Shown here: one piece after another, positions 1-8,734 of the stretch
Layout: each line of letters begins with the position of its first letter
Numbering within the stretch: position 1 is the first letter of the stretch
Origin: [Clostridium] symbiosum
Lineage (GTDB): Bacteria > Bacillota > Clostridia > Lachnospirales > Lachnospiraceae
NCBI GenBank assembly: GCA_021769625.1
Contig: JAETSN010000033.1
Span: forward strand, 1-43,033
Reading direction: 5' to 3'
Length of the DNA: 43,033 bases
The notes under the pieces: generated by a model
Seen by the model: only the letters and a program-made list of their open reading frames with translations
Told to the model about the DNA's origin: nothing
Databases searched by the model: none
Program-made: the position numbers and the translations under genes

Positions 1-102
1 GCTCCCCCTGGAGTCGCTGCACAGCACCACGATATCCTTATCCTCTTTTGCCTGCTCCATTAACACTTCGCAGATCGCCTGCCTGTTCGGTATCTTGTTC
101 AT
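1..102 (-). CDS. Transketolase, C-terminal (pyrimidine-binding) subunit, partial
   Basis: Only the first 34 codons are inside the window; the gene runs off the left edge. The translation begins MNKIPNRQAICEVLMEQAK and continues with VVLCSDSRGS, the typical opening of the separately encoded C-terminal half of transketolase, which carries the pyrimidine-binding domain and works with the N-terminal subunit. Its ATG overlaps the TGA of the upstream subunit gene (ATGA), which indicates translational coupling and 1:1 production. It is the last visible gene of the LacI-controlled sugar operon. Family assignment rests on this short stretch plus context. Confidence 0.8.
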   Translation of the reverse strand, partial: MNKIPNRQAICEVLMEQAKEDKDIVVLCSDSRGS

Positions 103-926
103 GACAGCGCCTCCTTCCTCTCAGCAAAGTCTTTGATGATCTGTTCGTACTCTTCCGCCGTGGGCACTTTGTGGTGCCATGCCGCCTTATCCTCCATCAC
201 GGCGGAGCCGCAGCCCTTTACCGTATTGGCGATCACCACGGTGGGTTTCCCCTTCACCGTCTCCGCCTCCTCATAGGCCGCCACGAGCTGGCCGATGTCG
301 TTGCCGTCCTTCACATCGATCACATGCCAGCCGAAACTCCGGAACCTCTCATGCAGGTCGTCGTGGGCCATCACATCTTCCGTATTTCCCGAGATCTGCA
401 GGCGGTTCCTGTCCACCGTAGCGCAGAGGTTATCCAGTTTGTAGTGGGCTGCCGCCATGACGCCTTCCCACACGGAACCCTCCGCCAGCTCCCCGTCGCC
501 CATCACCGTATAGACGCGGTAGCTTCTTTTATCCATCTTTCCTGCCAGCGCCATCCCCACGCTCACCGGCAGCCCGTGTCCCAGTGAGCCGGAATTCATC
601 TCGATGCCCGGCAGCTTGTTGTTCGGATGCCCGATATACTGGGAGCCGAACCTGCTGAAATTTTTGATGACTTCCTCGATCGGGAAGAATCCCTTTGCCG
701 CCAGGATCGCATAGAGCGCCTCCACGCAGTGCCCCTTACTCATCACGAACAGGTCCCTGTCCGGGTCATTCTGGTTCCCGGGGCTGATGTTCATCACTTT
801 AAAGTACAGGGCGATCAGCGCATCGATGACGCTCATATCGCCCCCGATATGTCCGCCCTTTCCCTCCACGATCATATCGACCACATTTTTTCGCAGATCA
901 TAGGATAATGCTTTCAAATTTTTCAT
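99..926 (-). CDS. Transketolase, N-terminal (TPP-binding) subunit
   Basis: 275 aa, the usual size for a split-transketolase N-terminal subunit. It binds thiamine diphosphate and, with the next gene product, transfers two-carbon ketol units between sugar phosphates. Visible motifs: GGHIGGDMS near residue 25, SKGH near 64, GSLGHGLP near 114, and the thiamine diphosphate motif GDGELAEGS at 143-151 ending at VDRN (171-174). I place the start at 926 because AGGAGA lies five bases upstream; an in-frame ATG 21 bases earlier has no such site. Because it sits at the end of a sugar operon, it may act on an unusual pentose or tetrose phosphate; that is inference. Confidence 0.93.
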   Translation of the reverse strand: MKNLKALSYDLRKNVVDMIVEGKGGHIGGDMSVIDALIALYFKVMNISPGNQNDPDRDLFVMSKGHCVEALYAILAAKGFFPIEEVIKNFSRFGSQYIGHPNNKLPGIEMNSGSLGHGLPVSVGMALAGKMDKRSYRVYTVMGDGELAEGSVWEGVMAAAHYKLDNLCATVDRNRLQISGNTEDVMAHDDLHERFRSFGWHVIDVKDGNDIGQLVAAYEEAETVKGKPTVVIANTVKGCGSAVMEDKAAWHHKVPTAEEYEQIIKDFAERKEALS

Positions 927-967
927 ATTTCTCCTCTCATATAACAATTATTCCCATACCGCTCTTC

Positions 968-1483
968 TCAAATCACAGACACCAACTCTGCATGAAGTGT
1001 CTCCGAAAGCGCATCCACAATCAATTGATGATCCTTTTCATGAGTAAGACCTGATACAAGGACATAACCAAATATCCTGCCCTCTTTAGTCCGCAGCGGA
1101 AAAGCTCCACCGCACAGGTAGTAACTGTTTTTCTGTTCATACCATTGTCCGAATTTTTTCTTGCCTGCAACATGTAAAAGTAATGCTTTCAGAGAACTTG
1201 TACCGGTCTGCAGCACTGTATTATATTTACATGACATCCACCAATCATTTTTCAGACCAGTCTTCCCCATAAAACAGGAAAACACCGCCAAACCATCCAT
1301 TACGATTTTTACTGCCACATCTTCTTTATATTTTTCTTCTGCCATACGGCATATCAGATTACCCAACTCCATCGCGTCCTGTCTGGAAAATGTTTCAAAT
1401 CGCAATACTTCCTCCTGCTTTTCCACGATATCCAGCCAGCTTTCTTCGCAATATTCGATATTTTCCGCTTTTTTCTCAATCAT
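968..1483 (-). CDS. UPF0303 / haem-degrading-domain (GlcG/HbpS-like) protein
   Basis: 171 aa cytoplasmic protein with no signal or membrane segment. The pattern FETFSRQDAMELGNLI, then DGLAVFSCFMG, then the block containing GTSS and the C-terminal FGYVLVSGLTHEKDHQLIV match the UPF0303 family, related to the haem-degrading/GlcG domain. Biochemical role is unsettled; members often sit in sugar or cofactor operons. The start at 1483 is chosen because AAGGAG stands six bases upstream; an in-frame ATG 27 bases earlier (1510) lacks a clear site. It lies 37 bases after the permease and 41 bases before the transketolase gene, so it is part of the same operon. Confidence 0.75.
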   Translation of the reverse strand: MIEKKAENIEYCEESWLDIVEKQEEVLRFETFSRQDAMELGNLICRMAEEKYKEDVAVKIVMDGLAVFSCFMGKTGLKNDWWMSCKYNTVLQTGTSSLKALLLHVAGKKKFGQWYEQKNSYYLCGGAFPLRTKEGRIFGYVLVSGLTHEKDHQLIVDALSETLHAELVSVI

Positions 1484-1520
1484 TTCCGTCTCCTTATACC
1501 AGTCCGTCATATTTAGAATC

Positions 1521-2471
1521 TCATGATCTGTTCGCGAATCTGTCGATCACCGTAGCCACCAATATGATCAGGCCCACAAACAATGTCTGATAGAAGGAAG
1601 GCACATTCAAAAGTGTCAGGCCGTTGGATAATGTTCCGAGGATGCAGGCTCCGATCATTGTGCCGAACAAGCTCCCCTTTCCGCCCGCAAGACTCGCGCC
1701 GCCTATCGCCGCTGCGGCAATGGCGTTCATTTCATAGCCGTCACCTGCCTGCGGGTCTGCCGCCGCCAGCCGCCCCATATAGATGATCGCTGCCATAGCA
1801 CAGCAAAATCCTGATATAGCATAAGTCCTTGTTTTTACGGATATCGTATTGACACAGGAAAATCTTGCCGCTTCCTCATTCCCCCCTACCGCAAACAGAT
1901 ACTGTCCGTATCTTGTATATTTCAAAACAAACATAAAGATAACAAGCAGCACAATAAGTATGATGACCGGTACCGGTACACTGCCGTTTAGCGAATTCAT
2001 CCCGTTCAGAAACGCCGAGTCCAGCCCCCTCACCGGCAGACCGTCAGATATGATCAGTGTGATGCCTCTGTATACGCTCATTGTTCCCATAGTTACCAAA
2101 AACGGCTGAAGCTTTAATATGGATATCATAAGTCCGTCCAGTGCACCGCAGGTAAGTCCGATCAATACTGCCACAAAAATAGCCACATAAAAAGGAACGC
2201 CTGCTGCCATCATCTTTGCCGCCACCATGCTGGAAAGCGCCATGATAGATCCTACTGAAAGCTGGATTCCGCCAGTTATGATGACCAATGTCATCCCGAT
2301 CGCGATCGTTCCGTTAATACAGGACTGCAGCAAAATATTTGTTATATTTCCTCTTGTCAGAAATTTATCGGACATGACCGTAAAAAACAGACAAAGCAGT
2401 ACCAGGCTTGCAATGATTCCAGCTTTCCTCGTCCAGGAAGCCCCCTTAAATATTGTTTTCATTTTTTCCAT
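1521..2471 (-). CDS. Ribose-type sugar ABC transporter, permease
   Basis: 316 aa, strongly hydrophobic with about eight to ten membrane spans, matching the RbsC/BPD_transp_2 family. Typical features are TLVIITGGIQLSVGSIMAL, the PFLVTMGTMSVYRGITL stretch, AVGGNEEAARFSC and AIAAAAIGGASLAGGKGS. It forms the membrane channel for the adjacent RbsA-like ATPase and binding lipoprotein. The start at 2471 follows GGAGGTG by eight bases and overlaps the end of the ATPase gene by 26 bases, so the two are translationally coupled. The sugar transported cannot be read from sequence. Confidence 0.92.
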   Translation of the reverse strand: MEKMKTIFKGASWTRKAGIIASLVLLCLFFTVMSDKFLTRGNITNILLQSCINGTIAIGMTLVIITGGIQLSVGSIMALSSMVAAKMMAAGVPFYVAIFVAVLIGLTCGALDGLMISILKLQPFLVTMGTMSVYRGITLIISDGLPVRGLDSAFLNGMNSLNGSVPVPVIILIVLLVIFMFVLKYTRYGQYLFAVGGNEEAARFSCVNTISVKTRTYAISGFCCAMAAIIYMGRLAAADPQAGDGYEMNAIAAAAIGGASLAGGKGSLFGTMIGACILGTLSNGLTLLNVPSFYQTLFVGLIILVATVIDRFANRS

Positions 2472-3966
2472 TGTTTTCACCTCCCATGGCATACATCATA
2501 ATTCTCTCTTCCGTCAGCTCGCCGCTCTCCAACTCCCCTGTAATCTTTCCCTCATACATAACGATCACCCTGTCACTGAGGGAGATAACTTCGGGAAGCT
2601 CCGACGATATCATGATGACTGCTTTCCCTTCATCCGCAAATTGTCTTATCAGTTTATATATTTCAAATTTTACATTGATATCAATACCCCTTGTCGGCTC
2701 ATCCAATATCAGGATATCCGGATCAACATTCATTGTCCGCGCAATAACGACCTTCTGCTGATTGCCCCCGGATAAACGCCCGGTCTCATACTCATCATCT
2801 CTGGGTACGACCTGAAGGCGATCCATATACTCTCTTGCGTCTTTTTTGATATATGCATGATCCAGTATGCCATGCTTCACATATTTCTTCAGATTGGACA
2901 GCACGATATTAGCCCGGTTCGAAAGTATACCCACCATTCCCTGATATTTCCTGTCCTCAGGTATGAGCATAATACCCTCTTTCTGGGCATCCAAAGGCTT
3001 CTTAACAGACACTTCCCGTCCGTTCACAAAAATCTGTCCGCCGGAGTGTCTGTCAATCCCGAAAACTGCCCGCATGACTTCCGTTCTCCCTGCTCCAACA
3101 AGCCCCGCAAACCCAAGCACTTCTCCTTTGTGAAGCTGAAATGATATATCCTGAAAGCCTTTTCCTGACAGATTTTTTACCTCCAGTGCCACCTCCTCCT
3201 GAATATTGGATACTTCATTAAACCGCTGATCCGCAATATTTCTTCCTACCATCATTTTTATCAGTTCCGCTTTGTCCGTTTTTGCCGTCTCCACGGTCCC
3301 TATATACCGGCCATCCCTGAAGATCGTTGCCCTGTCCGTAATACGGAAGATTTCTTCCATACGATGGGAAATATAGATAATGGACTTGCCCTCTTTTCTT
3401 AAGTTATCCATTGTCTGCATCAGTTTCTCAATCTCATTACTGGTCAGACTGGATGTAGGTTCATCCAACGCCAACACAATAAAATCCTGAAGCAGCGCTT
3501 TCGATATTTCTATCATCTGCTGTTGCGCAGTGCTTAAACTCGATACAATAGCTTTGCTCGAAAAATCCGCATCCAGCTTTTTTAATATTTCATCCGCCCT
3601 TTTAAATATCTCTTCATAATCTATAAGACCTGCGCCTGTTTTGGGTTCTCTTCCCAGAAAAATATTCTGCCCTACAGTCATCTCCTGAACGAGCTGCAAT
3701 TCCTGATGCACCCTGACGATTCCCAGATCTCTTGCCATCGTCAGATTTTTGATCTCTGTCGGCCTGTCCTCGATCATGATCTCACCGCTGTCCGCCCTGA
3801 AAGTACCTGTCATTATATTTAAAAGTGTGGATTTGCCGGCTCCGTTTTCTCCCAGAAGTGCATGAATCTCGCCTTTTCTCAATTCAAACTGTACATCACT
3901 GAGCACCTTATTTGTTCCGAAAGGCTTTGAGATTCCTTTCATTTGGAGAACTATTTCTTTTTCCAT
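2446..3966 (-). CDS. Ribose-type sugar ABC transporter, tandem ATPase
   Basis: 506 aa with two ABC domains, as in RbsA/MglA. The N-terminal domain has Walker A GENGAGKST at 39-47, a degenerate signature LSTAQQQM and Walker B LALDEPTSSLT. The C-terminal domain has the degenerate P-loop usual for this family (GLVGAGRTEV), the signature LSGGNQQKV and ILILDEPTRGID. It powers the permease encoded next. It begins 133 bases after the binding-protein stop codon, on the far side of a terminator-like hairpin, so its expression is probably lower than that of the binding protein. GAGGTGA lies about 11 bases before the ATG. Confidence 0.94.
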   Translation of the reverse strand: MEKEIVLQMKGISKPFGTNKVLSDVQFELRKGEIHALLGENGAGKSTLLNIMTGTFRADSGEIMIEDRPTEIKNLTMARDLGIVRVHQELQLVQEMTVGQNIFLGREPKTGAGLIDYEEIFKRADEILKKLDADFSSKAIVSSLSTAQQQMIEISKALLQDFIVLALDEPTSSLTSNEIEKLMQTMDNLRKEGKSIIYISHRMEEIFRITDRATIFRDGRYIGTVETAKTDKAELIKMMVGRNIADQRFNEVSNIQEEVALEVKNLSGKGFQDISFQLHKGEVLGFAGLVGAGRTEVMRAVFGIDRHSGGQIFVNGREVSVKKPLDAQKEGIMLIPEDRKYQGMVGILSNRANIVLSNLKKYVKHGILDHAYIKKDAREYMDRLQVVPRDDEYETGRLSGGNQQKVVIARTMNVDPDILILDEPTRGIDINVKFEIYKLIRQFADEGKAVIMISSELPEVISLSDRVIVMYEGKITGELESGELTEERIMMYAMGGENNGKNENNI

Positions 3967-4009
3967 ACCCGCTTATCACCTCAGATTCGCATCTTATCTG
4001 CCTTTTTTG

Positions 4010-4062
4010 AAAAACAGGACCGACGCCAGACAAATGATCGGCATTACGTCAGTCCTGTTTTT
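4010..4062 (-). terminator. Intercistronic terminator/attenuator hairpin
   Basis: A 16-bp stem with one G-U pair (4010-4025 with 4047-4062) is closed by a loop of about 21 bases; the 3' arm ends in five T residues on the minus strand. It lies between the stop of the binding-protein gene and the ATPase gene. It probably lets only part of the transcripts continue, or protects the upstream message. Confidence 0.75.
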
Positions 4063-4099
4063 TGTCAATTATTTATCTTTTTACTTTTACACCGGTTTT

Positions 4100-5239
4100 T
4101 TATTTGCCATACTCTTCCATGTTATCTGCATCCAGCACTTCAATCGGTGTGCTTACTACTTTGGGAAGCTCCTGTCCGCCCATAATGCGAAGTGCGACTT
4201 CCACGGCCGCATAACCGTTGTCAAACAGAAACTGGTCTACTGTCGCTGTCATCTCGCCCTTTTTAATGGATGCGTAAGCATCGCCTGTCCCATCAACGCC
4301 TACTACTACCACTTCGCCCACTCTGTTTACACTTCTGAGCGCTTCCACTGCTCCCAGGGCCATGTTGTCGTTGCAGCAGTAAAAGGCATCAAGATCCGGT
4401 GTCTGCGTGAGAATGTTGGACGCTACATCCATACCTTTCTCCACCTCATAGTCCGCCGTCTGGCTCGCAACGATCTCGATATCGGGATATTTCTCCATGC
4501 CTTCCAAAAATCCATTCACCCTCTGAATAGATGTAAATGTTCCGGATACGCCTTCCAAAATGGCAACTTTACCTTTTCCGCCGATCTTCTCAGCAATATA
4601 GTCCGCCGACTTTCTGCCGATCTCAATCTGGATGCCGCCCACAAACGTATTGCACTGCGCAATGTATTCACAGTTCATGTTTACGACCGGTGTTCCGTTT
4701 CCGACAGCAGTCTGCACCGCGCTGTTCAGGTTGTCATTTGTGAGAGGTGACAACACAAGACTGTCATATTCATTAGCGAGCATTGTTTCAGCGATAGAAA
4801 GCTGTCCCGCTGTATCTGTCTCTGTACGTGTCGCCTGAATATCAACGGAAATGCCAAAATCTTCCGCCGCTTTCTCCATACCGTCCGCCATTGTCAGCCA
4901 TGCTTCATTTGCGTTATTCTTCAAAATACCACCGATCGTGACATCTCCTGTCACTTCCGGCACCGGACCGAATTTATCTTCCAGCTCCGCATATGTGATC
5001 GTATCTGTTTCCGTATCAGGATTGAACTCTTCTGCTTCCGCCTCTGTCGTCTCTGCCGCTCCTTCCGCTTCAGCCACAGGTTCCTCTGCCTGTGCAGCTT
5101 CTTCCTGCGGCGCTTCCTCACTGGCTGCCTCTTCTGCCGGAGCCGGCTCACTTGCCGCTTCCTGATTCGTACTTCCGCATGCGGTCAAACTCATGACCAA
5201 TGTAAGACACATAACTGCTGCCAAAATTTTCTTTTTCAT
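4100..5239 (-). CDS. Sugar ABC transporter substrate-binding lipoprotein (RbsB-like)
   Basis: 379 aa. A lipoprotein signal runs to LTAC with the modified cysteine at residue 21. A low-complexity Glu/Ala/Pro tether follows (about residues 25-70), then a periplasmic-binding-protein type-4 fold (TIGGILKNNANEAWLTMADG; YDSLVLSPLTND; GVSGTFTSIQRVNGFLEGM; VVGVDGTGDA). It captures the substrate outside the membrane for the RbsA/RbsC-like partners. AGGAGG precedes the ATG. It is separated by 101 bases from the aldo/keto reductase gene; I see no convincing promoter in that gap, so it is probably transcribed from the operon promoter further upstream. Confidence 0.92.
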   Translation of the reverse strand: MKKKILAAVMCLTLVMSLTACGSTNQEAASEPAPAEEAASEEAPQEEAAQAEEPVAEAEGAAETTEAEAEEFNPDTETDTITYAELEDKFGPVPEVTGDVTIGGILKNNANEAWLTMADGMEKAAEDFGISVDIQATRTETDTAGQLSIAETMLANEYDSLVLSPLTNDNLNSAVQTAVGNGTPVVNMNCEYIAQCNTFVGGIQIEIGRKSADYIAEKIGGKGKVAILEGVSGTFTSIQRVNGFLEGMEKYPDIEIVASQTADYEVEKGMDVASNILTQTPDLDAFYCCNDNMALGAVEALRSVNRVGEVVVVGVDGTGDAYASIKKGEMTATVDQFLFDNGYAAVEVALRIMGGQELPKVVSTPIEVLDADNMEEYGK

Positions 5240-5340
5240 TTTTTTCCTCCTGTTGTTTTGATGTTTGTTTTTTCATTACCTGTTACTTTTCTCCTGTTTT
5301 CAGTTACTGCTTTTACTTCCGCTCCACCACCTCCTGTATC

Positions 5341-6213
5341 CTAAAAGTCAATTTCATCCGGATGAAAAGGCTTTTCTGCTCCCGAACCGCCGCAATAGGA
5401 AAGTGCGTCAATCTTCGCCATGTCATCCTCAGATATCACAAAATCAAATACGTTCGTATTATCCCGGATTCTGGATGGAGTCACCGACTTCGGTAAAGGC
5501 AGTGTATCGTGCTGCAGACACCACCGGATGCAAAGATGAGCCACTGTTTTCCCATACTTTTCTGCTATTTCCATAAGAAGAGGGTTTTTCAGCAGCACAC
5601 CGCTCCCGATAGGACTCCATGCTTCGACCACGATACCGTTATCCTTGCAAAATCCGATCACATCATCCCGATACAGTCCGGGATGGCATTCGATCTGATT
5701 TACCATAGGCGCAGTTTCTGTATCCATCAGCACTTCCAGATGATGCTGCAGAAAATTGGATACACCGATGGCTTTTATGCGTCCTTCTTTATAAAGCGCG
5801 GTCATCGCTCGCCAGGTATCCTTATTCAACTCCTTCCAGTTATCATACTGTGATGGCGAAGCCGGCCAGTGGATCAGATACAGATCCAGATATTCAAGCT
5901 GCAGATCAGACATCGTCTTCTCAAAAGCCGCCATCGTCTGGTCATAACCCCGGTTCGTGTTCCAGACTTTACTGGTGATAAACAGATCTTCCCTTCTGAT
6001 CCCTGCCGAAGCAAGGCCGGCGCGGATACCCTCTCCCACGCTCTGTTCGTTTCCGTAGACCGCCGCGCCGTCAATATGGCGATACCCACACTCGACAGCA
6101 TATTTTACAGATTGCACAGCAGTTTCGCCATCCGGCGTCTGCCACGTACCGTAGCCTATACAAGGCATTTTCACACCATTTCTCAGGACTCGATAATCTG
6201 TTAATTTATTCAT
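5341..6213 (-). CDS. Aldo/keto reductase
   Basis: 290 aa, single-domain (beta/alpha)8 NAD(P)H-dependent oxidoreductase. The catalytic tetrad is visible: Asp48 in GYRHIDGA, Tyr53 in VYGNE, Lys82 in ITSKVWN and His115 in LIHWPASP. The C-terminal cofactor-binding region contains LPLPKSVTPSRIRDN. The start at 6213 follows GGAGGG; the in-frame ATG 30 bases earlier lacks a good site. It lies 29 bases after the cupin gene. In this operon it would reduce a sugar or sugar-derived carbonyl, or run in reverse to oxidise a polyol; the substrate is unknown. Confidence 0.93.
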   Translation of the reverse strand: MNKLTDYRVLRNGVKMPCIGYGTWQTPDGETAVQSVKYAVECGYRHIDGAAVYGNEQSVGEGIRAGLASAGIRREDLFITSKVWNTNRGYDQTMAAFEKTMSDLQLEYLDLYLIHWPASPSQYDNWKELNKDTWRAMTALYKEGRIKAIGVSNFLQHHLEVLMDTETAPMVNQIECHPGLYRDDVIGFCKDNGIVVEAWSPIGSGVLLKNPLLMEIAEKYGKTVAHLCIRWCLQHDTLPLPKSVTPSRIRDNTNVFDFVISEDDMAKIDALSYCGGSGAEKPFHPDEIDF

Positions 6214-6242
6214 CCTTTCCCTCCAGTCTCCTGATCTTCCCA

Positions 6243-7430
6243 CTATTCCACATACACTGCATTATCCGGTCCAAAATGCTGCAGAAGCACCATAGGTTCC
6301 GTTTTACTGTTGTTTACGATTTTTACCCCTTCAGCCGCCCGGTCTTTACTGACAAAATATTCATCTGCCGTCTGGTCTCCTACGCGCATCAGATTTACAG
6401 CCTCCGCATCATATATGCCGAACTTTCCGAATCCCTGCACGATTACACATCCGTACGCCGCTTTATCTTTCAACACTGCCTCTGCTCCCGGTCTGATCGT
6501 CACCTCTTTTGACGTAATATAATCATTGCCATAGCATACCCACTTCTCTGTCATCCCTTCCTGTACTTTCGGAAGTTCTACAGGCGGTCTGAAATAATGC
6601 TTTTTAAACTCGGGATCAAAATTTGTTTCCCAGTCGATCGCATCCATTATATAGTCCGTCTTATTTTCCACATCCTCCGGACAGATATCCGTCATATAGC
6701 GCTTATCAAACACTTCGCCGCATACCACGTTTTCCAGAACACAGTTCAGATCGGTCCCCCATTGCGGCTCATAAGTCAGAAGAGAGCCGGGCGCGTGTAC
6801 GACACCAGCCGGGATATACCATCCTGTGCCGATTTCCAGATCAAAAGCTTTCGAGAGCCTCGTGATATGTGTGTCATAATCTCCGAAATGTTCTATACAC
6901 TCCCTTACATCCTCCTTTGTGACCTCCGGATTGAATCCGATATAAGTGGAGGGCCGTCTGCCAACATAGTTGTTCAGCTGAGGCGGGAAATAATAGCATT
7001 CGGGCTTCGCCTCACATCCTACATTTTTTGCCACTTCTGTCGCCGGATGAAAATGGAAATACAGCGGCGTTTCATAATCAAAAAATTTGGCAAATACCGG
7101 AAATGTCCCGTATTTTTCCTGCAATTCTTCTCCGATCAGCTCCCCTTTCAGCTCTGCCACCGCATCTTTGAGCAGGAATTTTTCCCCTCCCCCGCCAAAC
7201 ACATAGCTCAGTCCCTGATCAGGCCGTTTTGGATTCTTTACCCTCGTCCCACTGACCGTACAGAACCACCGCTCCATAACCGTACCCGAGTCTGCCCCGT
7301 ACGCGAAATAGTCATCCGGATGGATCTTCAGCCGCCGTCCCGGCGCACCGAATTTTACCGGAACAAAATTCGGAACCATTCGGAAAATACCCTCTCCCTT
7401 CTTAAATGTTTCCCTGATTTTTTTCTGCAT
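6243..7430 (-). CDS. ManA-like cupin (class I mannose-6-phosphate isomerase-type) protein
   Basis: 395 aa, first structural gene after the repressor. The metal-binding motif FHFHPATE (His126, His128, Glu132) and a downstream WYIPAGVVHAPG segment give the bicupin pattern of type I mannose-6-phosphate isomerase-like proteins. The body departs from classical ManA (for example NPKRPDQGLSYVFGGGGEKF), so the substrate is probably not mannose-6-phosphate. Isomerisation of a free sugar is a reasonable guess given the transporter and transketolase in the same operon. Two operators for the neighbouring LacI protein stand in its leader, so it is the likely point of control. Confidence 0.75.
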   Translation of the reverse strand: MQKKIRETFKKGEGIFRMVPNFVPVKFGAPGRRLKIHPDDYFAYGADSGTVMERWFCTVSGTRVKNPKRPDQGLSYVFGGGGEKFLLKDAVAELKGELIGEELQEKYGTFPVFAKFFDYETPLYFHFHPATEVAKNVGCEAKPECYYFPPQLNNYVGRRPSTYIGFNPEVTKEDVRECIEHFGDYDTHITRLSKAFDLEIGTGWYIPAGVVHAPGSLLTYEPQWGTDLNCVLENVVCGEVFDKRYMTDICPEDVENKTDYIMDAIDWETNFDPEFKKHYFRPPVELPKVQEGMTEKWVCYGNDYITSKEVTIRPGAEAVLKDKAAYGCVIVQGFGKFGIYDAEAVNLMRVGDQTADEYFVSKDRAAEGVKIVNNSKTEPMVLLQHFGPDNAVYVE

Positions 7431-7450
7431 CTTTTCCTCCTTCTATTCAT

Positions 7451-7470
7451 ATATAAAATCGGTTTTATAT
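7451..7470. promoter_or_regulatory. LacI-family operator O1
   Basis: The 20-base palindrome ATATAAAATCGGTTTTATAT has one mismatch between its halves and the CG centre typical of LacI-family operators. It lies between a weak promoter candidate and the start of the cupin gene. The core TATAAAATCGGTTTTA recurs at 7531 and, inverted, at 8638. Confidence 0.85.
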
Positions 7471-7484
7471 CGTTCCTTAAAAAA

Positions 7485-7514
7485 ATAATGCTTTAAATTT
7501 CCATTATTTTCCAA
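7485..7514 (-). promoter_or_regulatory. Candidate promoter of the sugar operon
   Basis: Reading the minus strand, TTGGAA (7514-7509) and CATTAT (7490-7485) are 18 bases apart, and operator O1 lies just downstream of the predicted transcription start. The -10 hexamer is weak, so this is a suggestion. Confidence 0.4.
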
Positions 7515-7529
7515 TTTCTATATTTGCTT

Positions 7530-7549
7530 TTATAAAATCGGTTTTACAA
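7530..7549. promoter_or_regulatory. LacI-family operator O2
   Basis: TATAAAATCGGTTTTACAA, centred 79 bp from O1, matches O1 at the core and is identical to O3 over its whole length. The O1-O2 spacing would permit looping between repressor dimers on one side of the promoter. Confidence 0.8.
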
Positions 7550-7569
7550 AAATCTTTTAAAGAGAGGGA

Positions 7570-8607
7570 TTATGTATCCCTCAATTTTCCAATGCTGCTG
7601 TCCCGTATGATGATCTCCGGCATAAAACACATATCCTTATGCGGAATATTTTCATTGTGAAGCCGTTCCAACAATATTTCCGCCGCTGCTTCCCCGATCT
7701 TTCCTTCCTTCATATCAAAGGAAGTGATCCCAATGATCTTTGAAATATTCAGGTTATCCAAACCTGTCAGCGCGATTTCGCCGTTTAGGTCCCGGACAGC
7801 TTTCCAACACCCGATCGCCTGTTGATCATTGGAAGCACATATCGCGGTCGGACGATCCTTCAACTGGTACAGGCTTCTCCCCGAATTATAACCGCCCTCC
7901 TCGGAATAATCATTCCACATGATATATTCCTCGCGAAACTCAATATTGCTGTCTTCCAGCGCCGCCTTATAAGCCTCAAACCTCTGACGGTATACCTCGA
8001 CTCCCTGCCGTCCTGCCAGATACCCGATCTTTCTGTGTCCCATCTGAACCAGATGTTTCACTGCCGTATAGATTCCCTTATACACATCAATGGATATCGT
8101 ATCAAAGTGCAGTCCTTTATTCGCCCATAAATGGTTACACATTCCGCACAGGACTACCGGTCCCGGCGCCCTTTCGATCTCTTCGAGCAGAGCCGGCTCA
8201 TAGGAAAAATTAATGAGAAACAGACCGTCCACTACCTTTTCCCGGAGCATCCGCAATGCCTTCATCTCCTCCTCATACTCACCTCCCGTATAATAAAGAA
8301 GCATGGAATAATCCTTCTTTTTTACTGTCCTCAAAACCATCTTTATCATATCAAAATAGATTTCGTTTGAGGTATCCGGGATTGCCAGCATGATCAGTCC
8401 GGTCTTTGTCGTCTTCAGGATGCGTCCGGCTCTGTTCGGCACATAGTTCAGCTCCTTTGCCGCCCGCAGTACCTTTTCCCTTGTCTCTTCTTTTACGTAG
8501 CCGACGCAGTTAAGTGCATGGGAGGCAGTTCCGGGCGCCACACCCGCCAATTTTGCGACATCGTATATCGATACAACAGCGGATTTCTTTTTCTCTCGTC
8601 CTGCCAT
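7570..8607 (-). CDS. LacI-family transcriptional repressor of the sugar operon
   Basis: 345 aa. The LacI helix-turn-helix occupies about residues 13-34 (VSIYDVAKLAGVAPGTASHAL), followed by the hinge (NYVPNRAGRILKTTKTG) and a periplasmic-binding-like effector domain (LIMLAIPDTSN; GHRKIGYLAG; PTAICASNDQQAIG; ALTGLDNLNI). GGAGAA precedes the ATG by five bases. It is the promoter-proximal gene of the divergon-free regulon and lies between three copies of one palindrome. That implies it represses both itself (O3) and the downstream operon (O1, O2). The inducer is presumably the imported sugar or its product. Confidence 0.93.
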   Translation of the reverse strand: MAGREKKKSAVVSIYDVAKLAGVAPGTASHALNCVGYVKEETREKVLRAAKELNYVPNRAGRILKTTKTGLIMLAIPDTSNEIYFDMIKMVLRTVKKKDYSMLLYYTGGEYEEEMKALRMLREKVVDGLFLINFSYEPALLEEIERAPGPVVLCGMCNHLWANKGLHFDTISIDVYKGIYTAVKHLVQMGHRKIGYLAGRQGVEVYRQRFEAYKAALEDSNIEFREEYIMWNDYSEEGGYNSGRSLYQLKDRPTAICASNDQQAIGCWKAVRDLNGEIALTGLDNLNISKIIGITSFDMKEGKIGEAAAEILLERLHNENIPHKDMCFMPEIIIRDSSIGKLRDT

Positions 8608-8634
8608 ATTTTCTCCATTTATTTTCGGGCATTT

Positions 8635-8652
8635 TGTAAAACCGATTTTATA
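8635..8652. promoter_or_regulatory. LacI-family operator O3 (autoregulatory)
   Basis: TGTAAAACCGATTTTATA is the exact reverse complement of the O2 core. It covers the predicted transcription start of the repressor gene, five bases downstream of its -10 box, a position expected to block initiation. Confidence 0.85.
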
Positions 8653-8657
8653 TTTTT

Positions 8658-8685
8658 ATTATACTCTCTTTTCCTTAAAACACAA
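8658..8685 (-). promoter_or_regulatory. Promoter of the LacI-family gene
   Basis: On the minus strand TTGTGT (8685-8680) and a perfect TATAAT (8663-8658) are separated by 16 bases. Operator O3 follows immediately. Confidence 0.7.
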
Positions 8686-8734
8686 TATGTACTTTTCCAC
8701 TAACTTGTCTTTCCATTTTTGTATACTTTTCACA

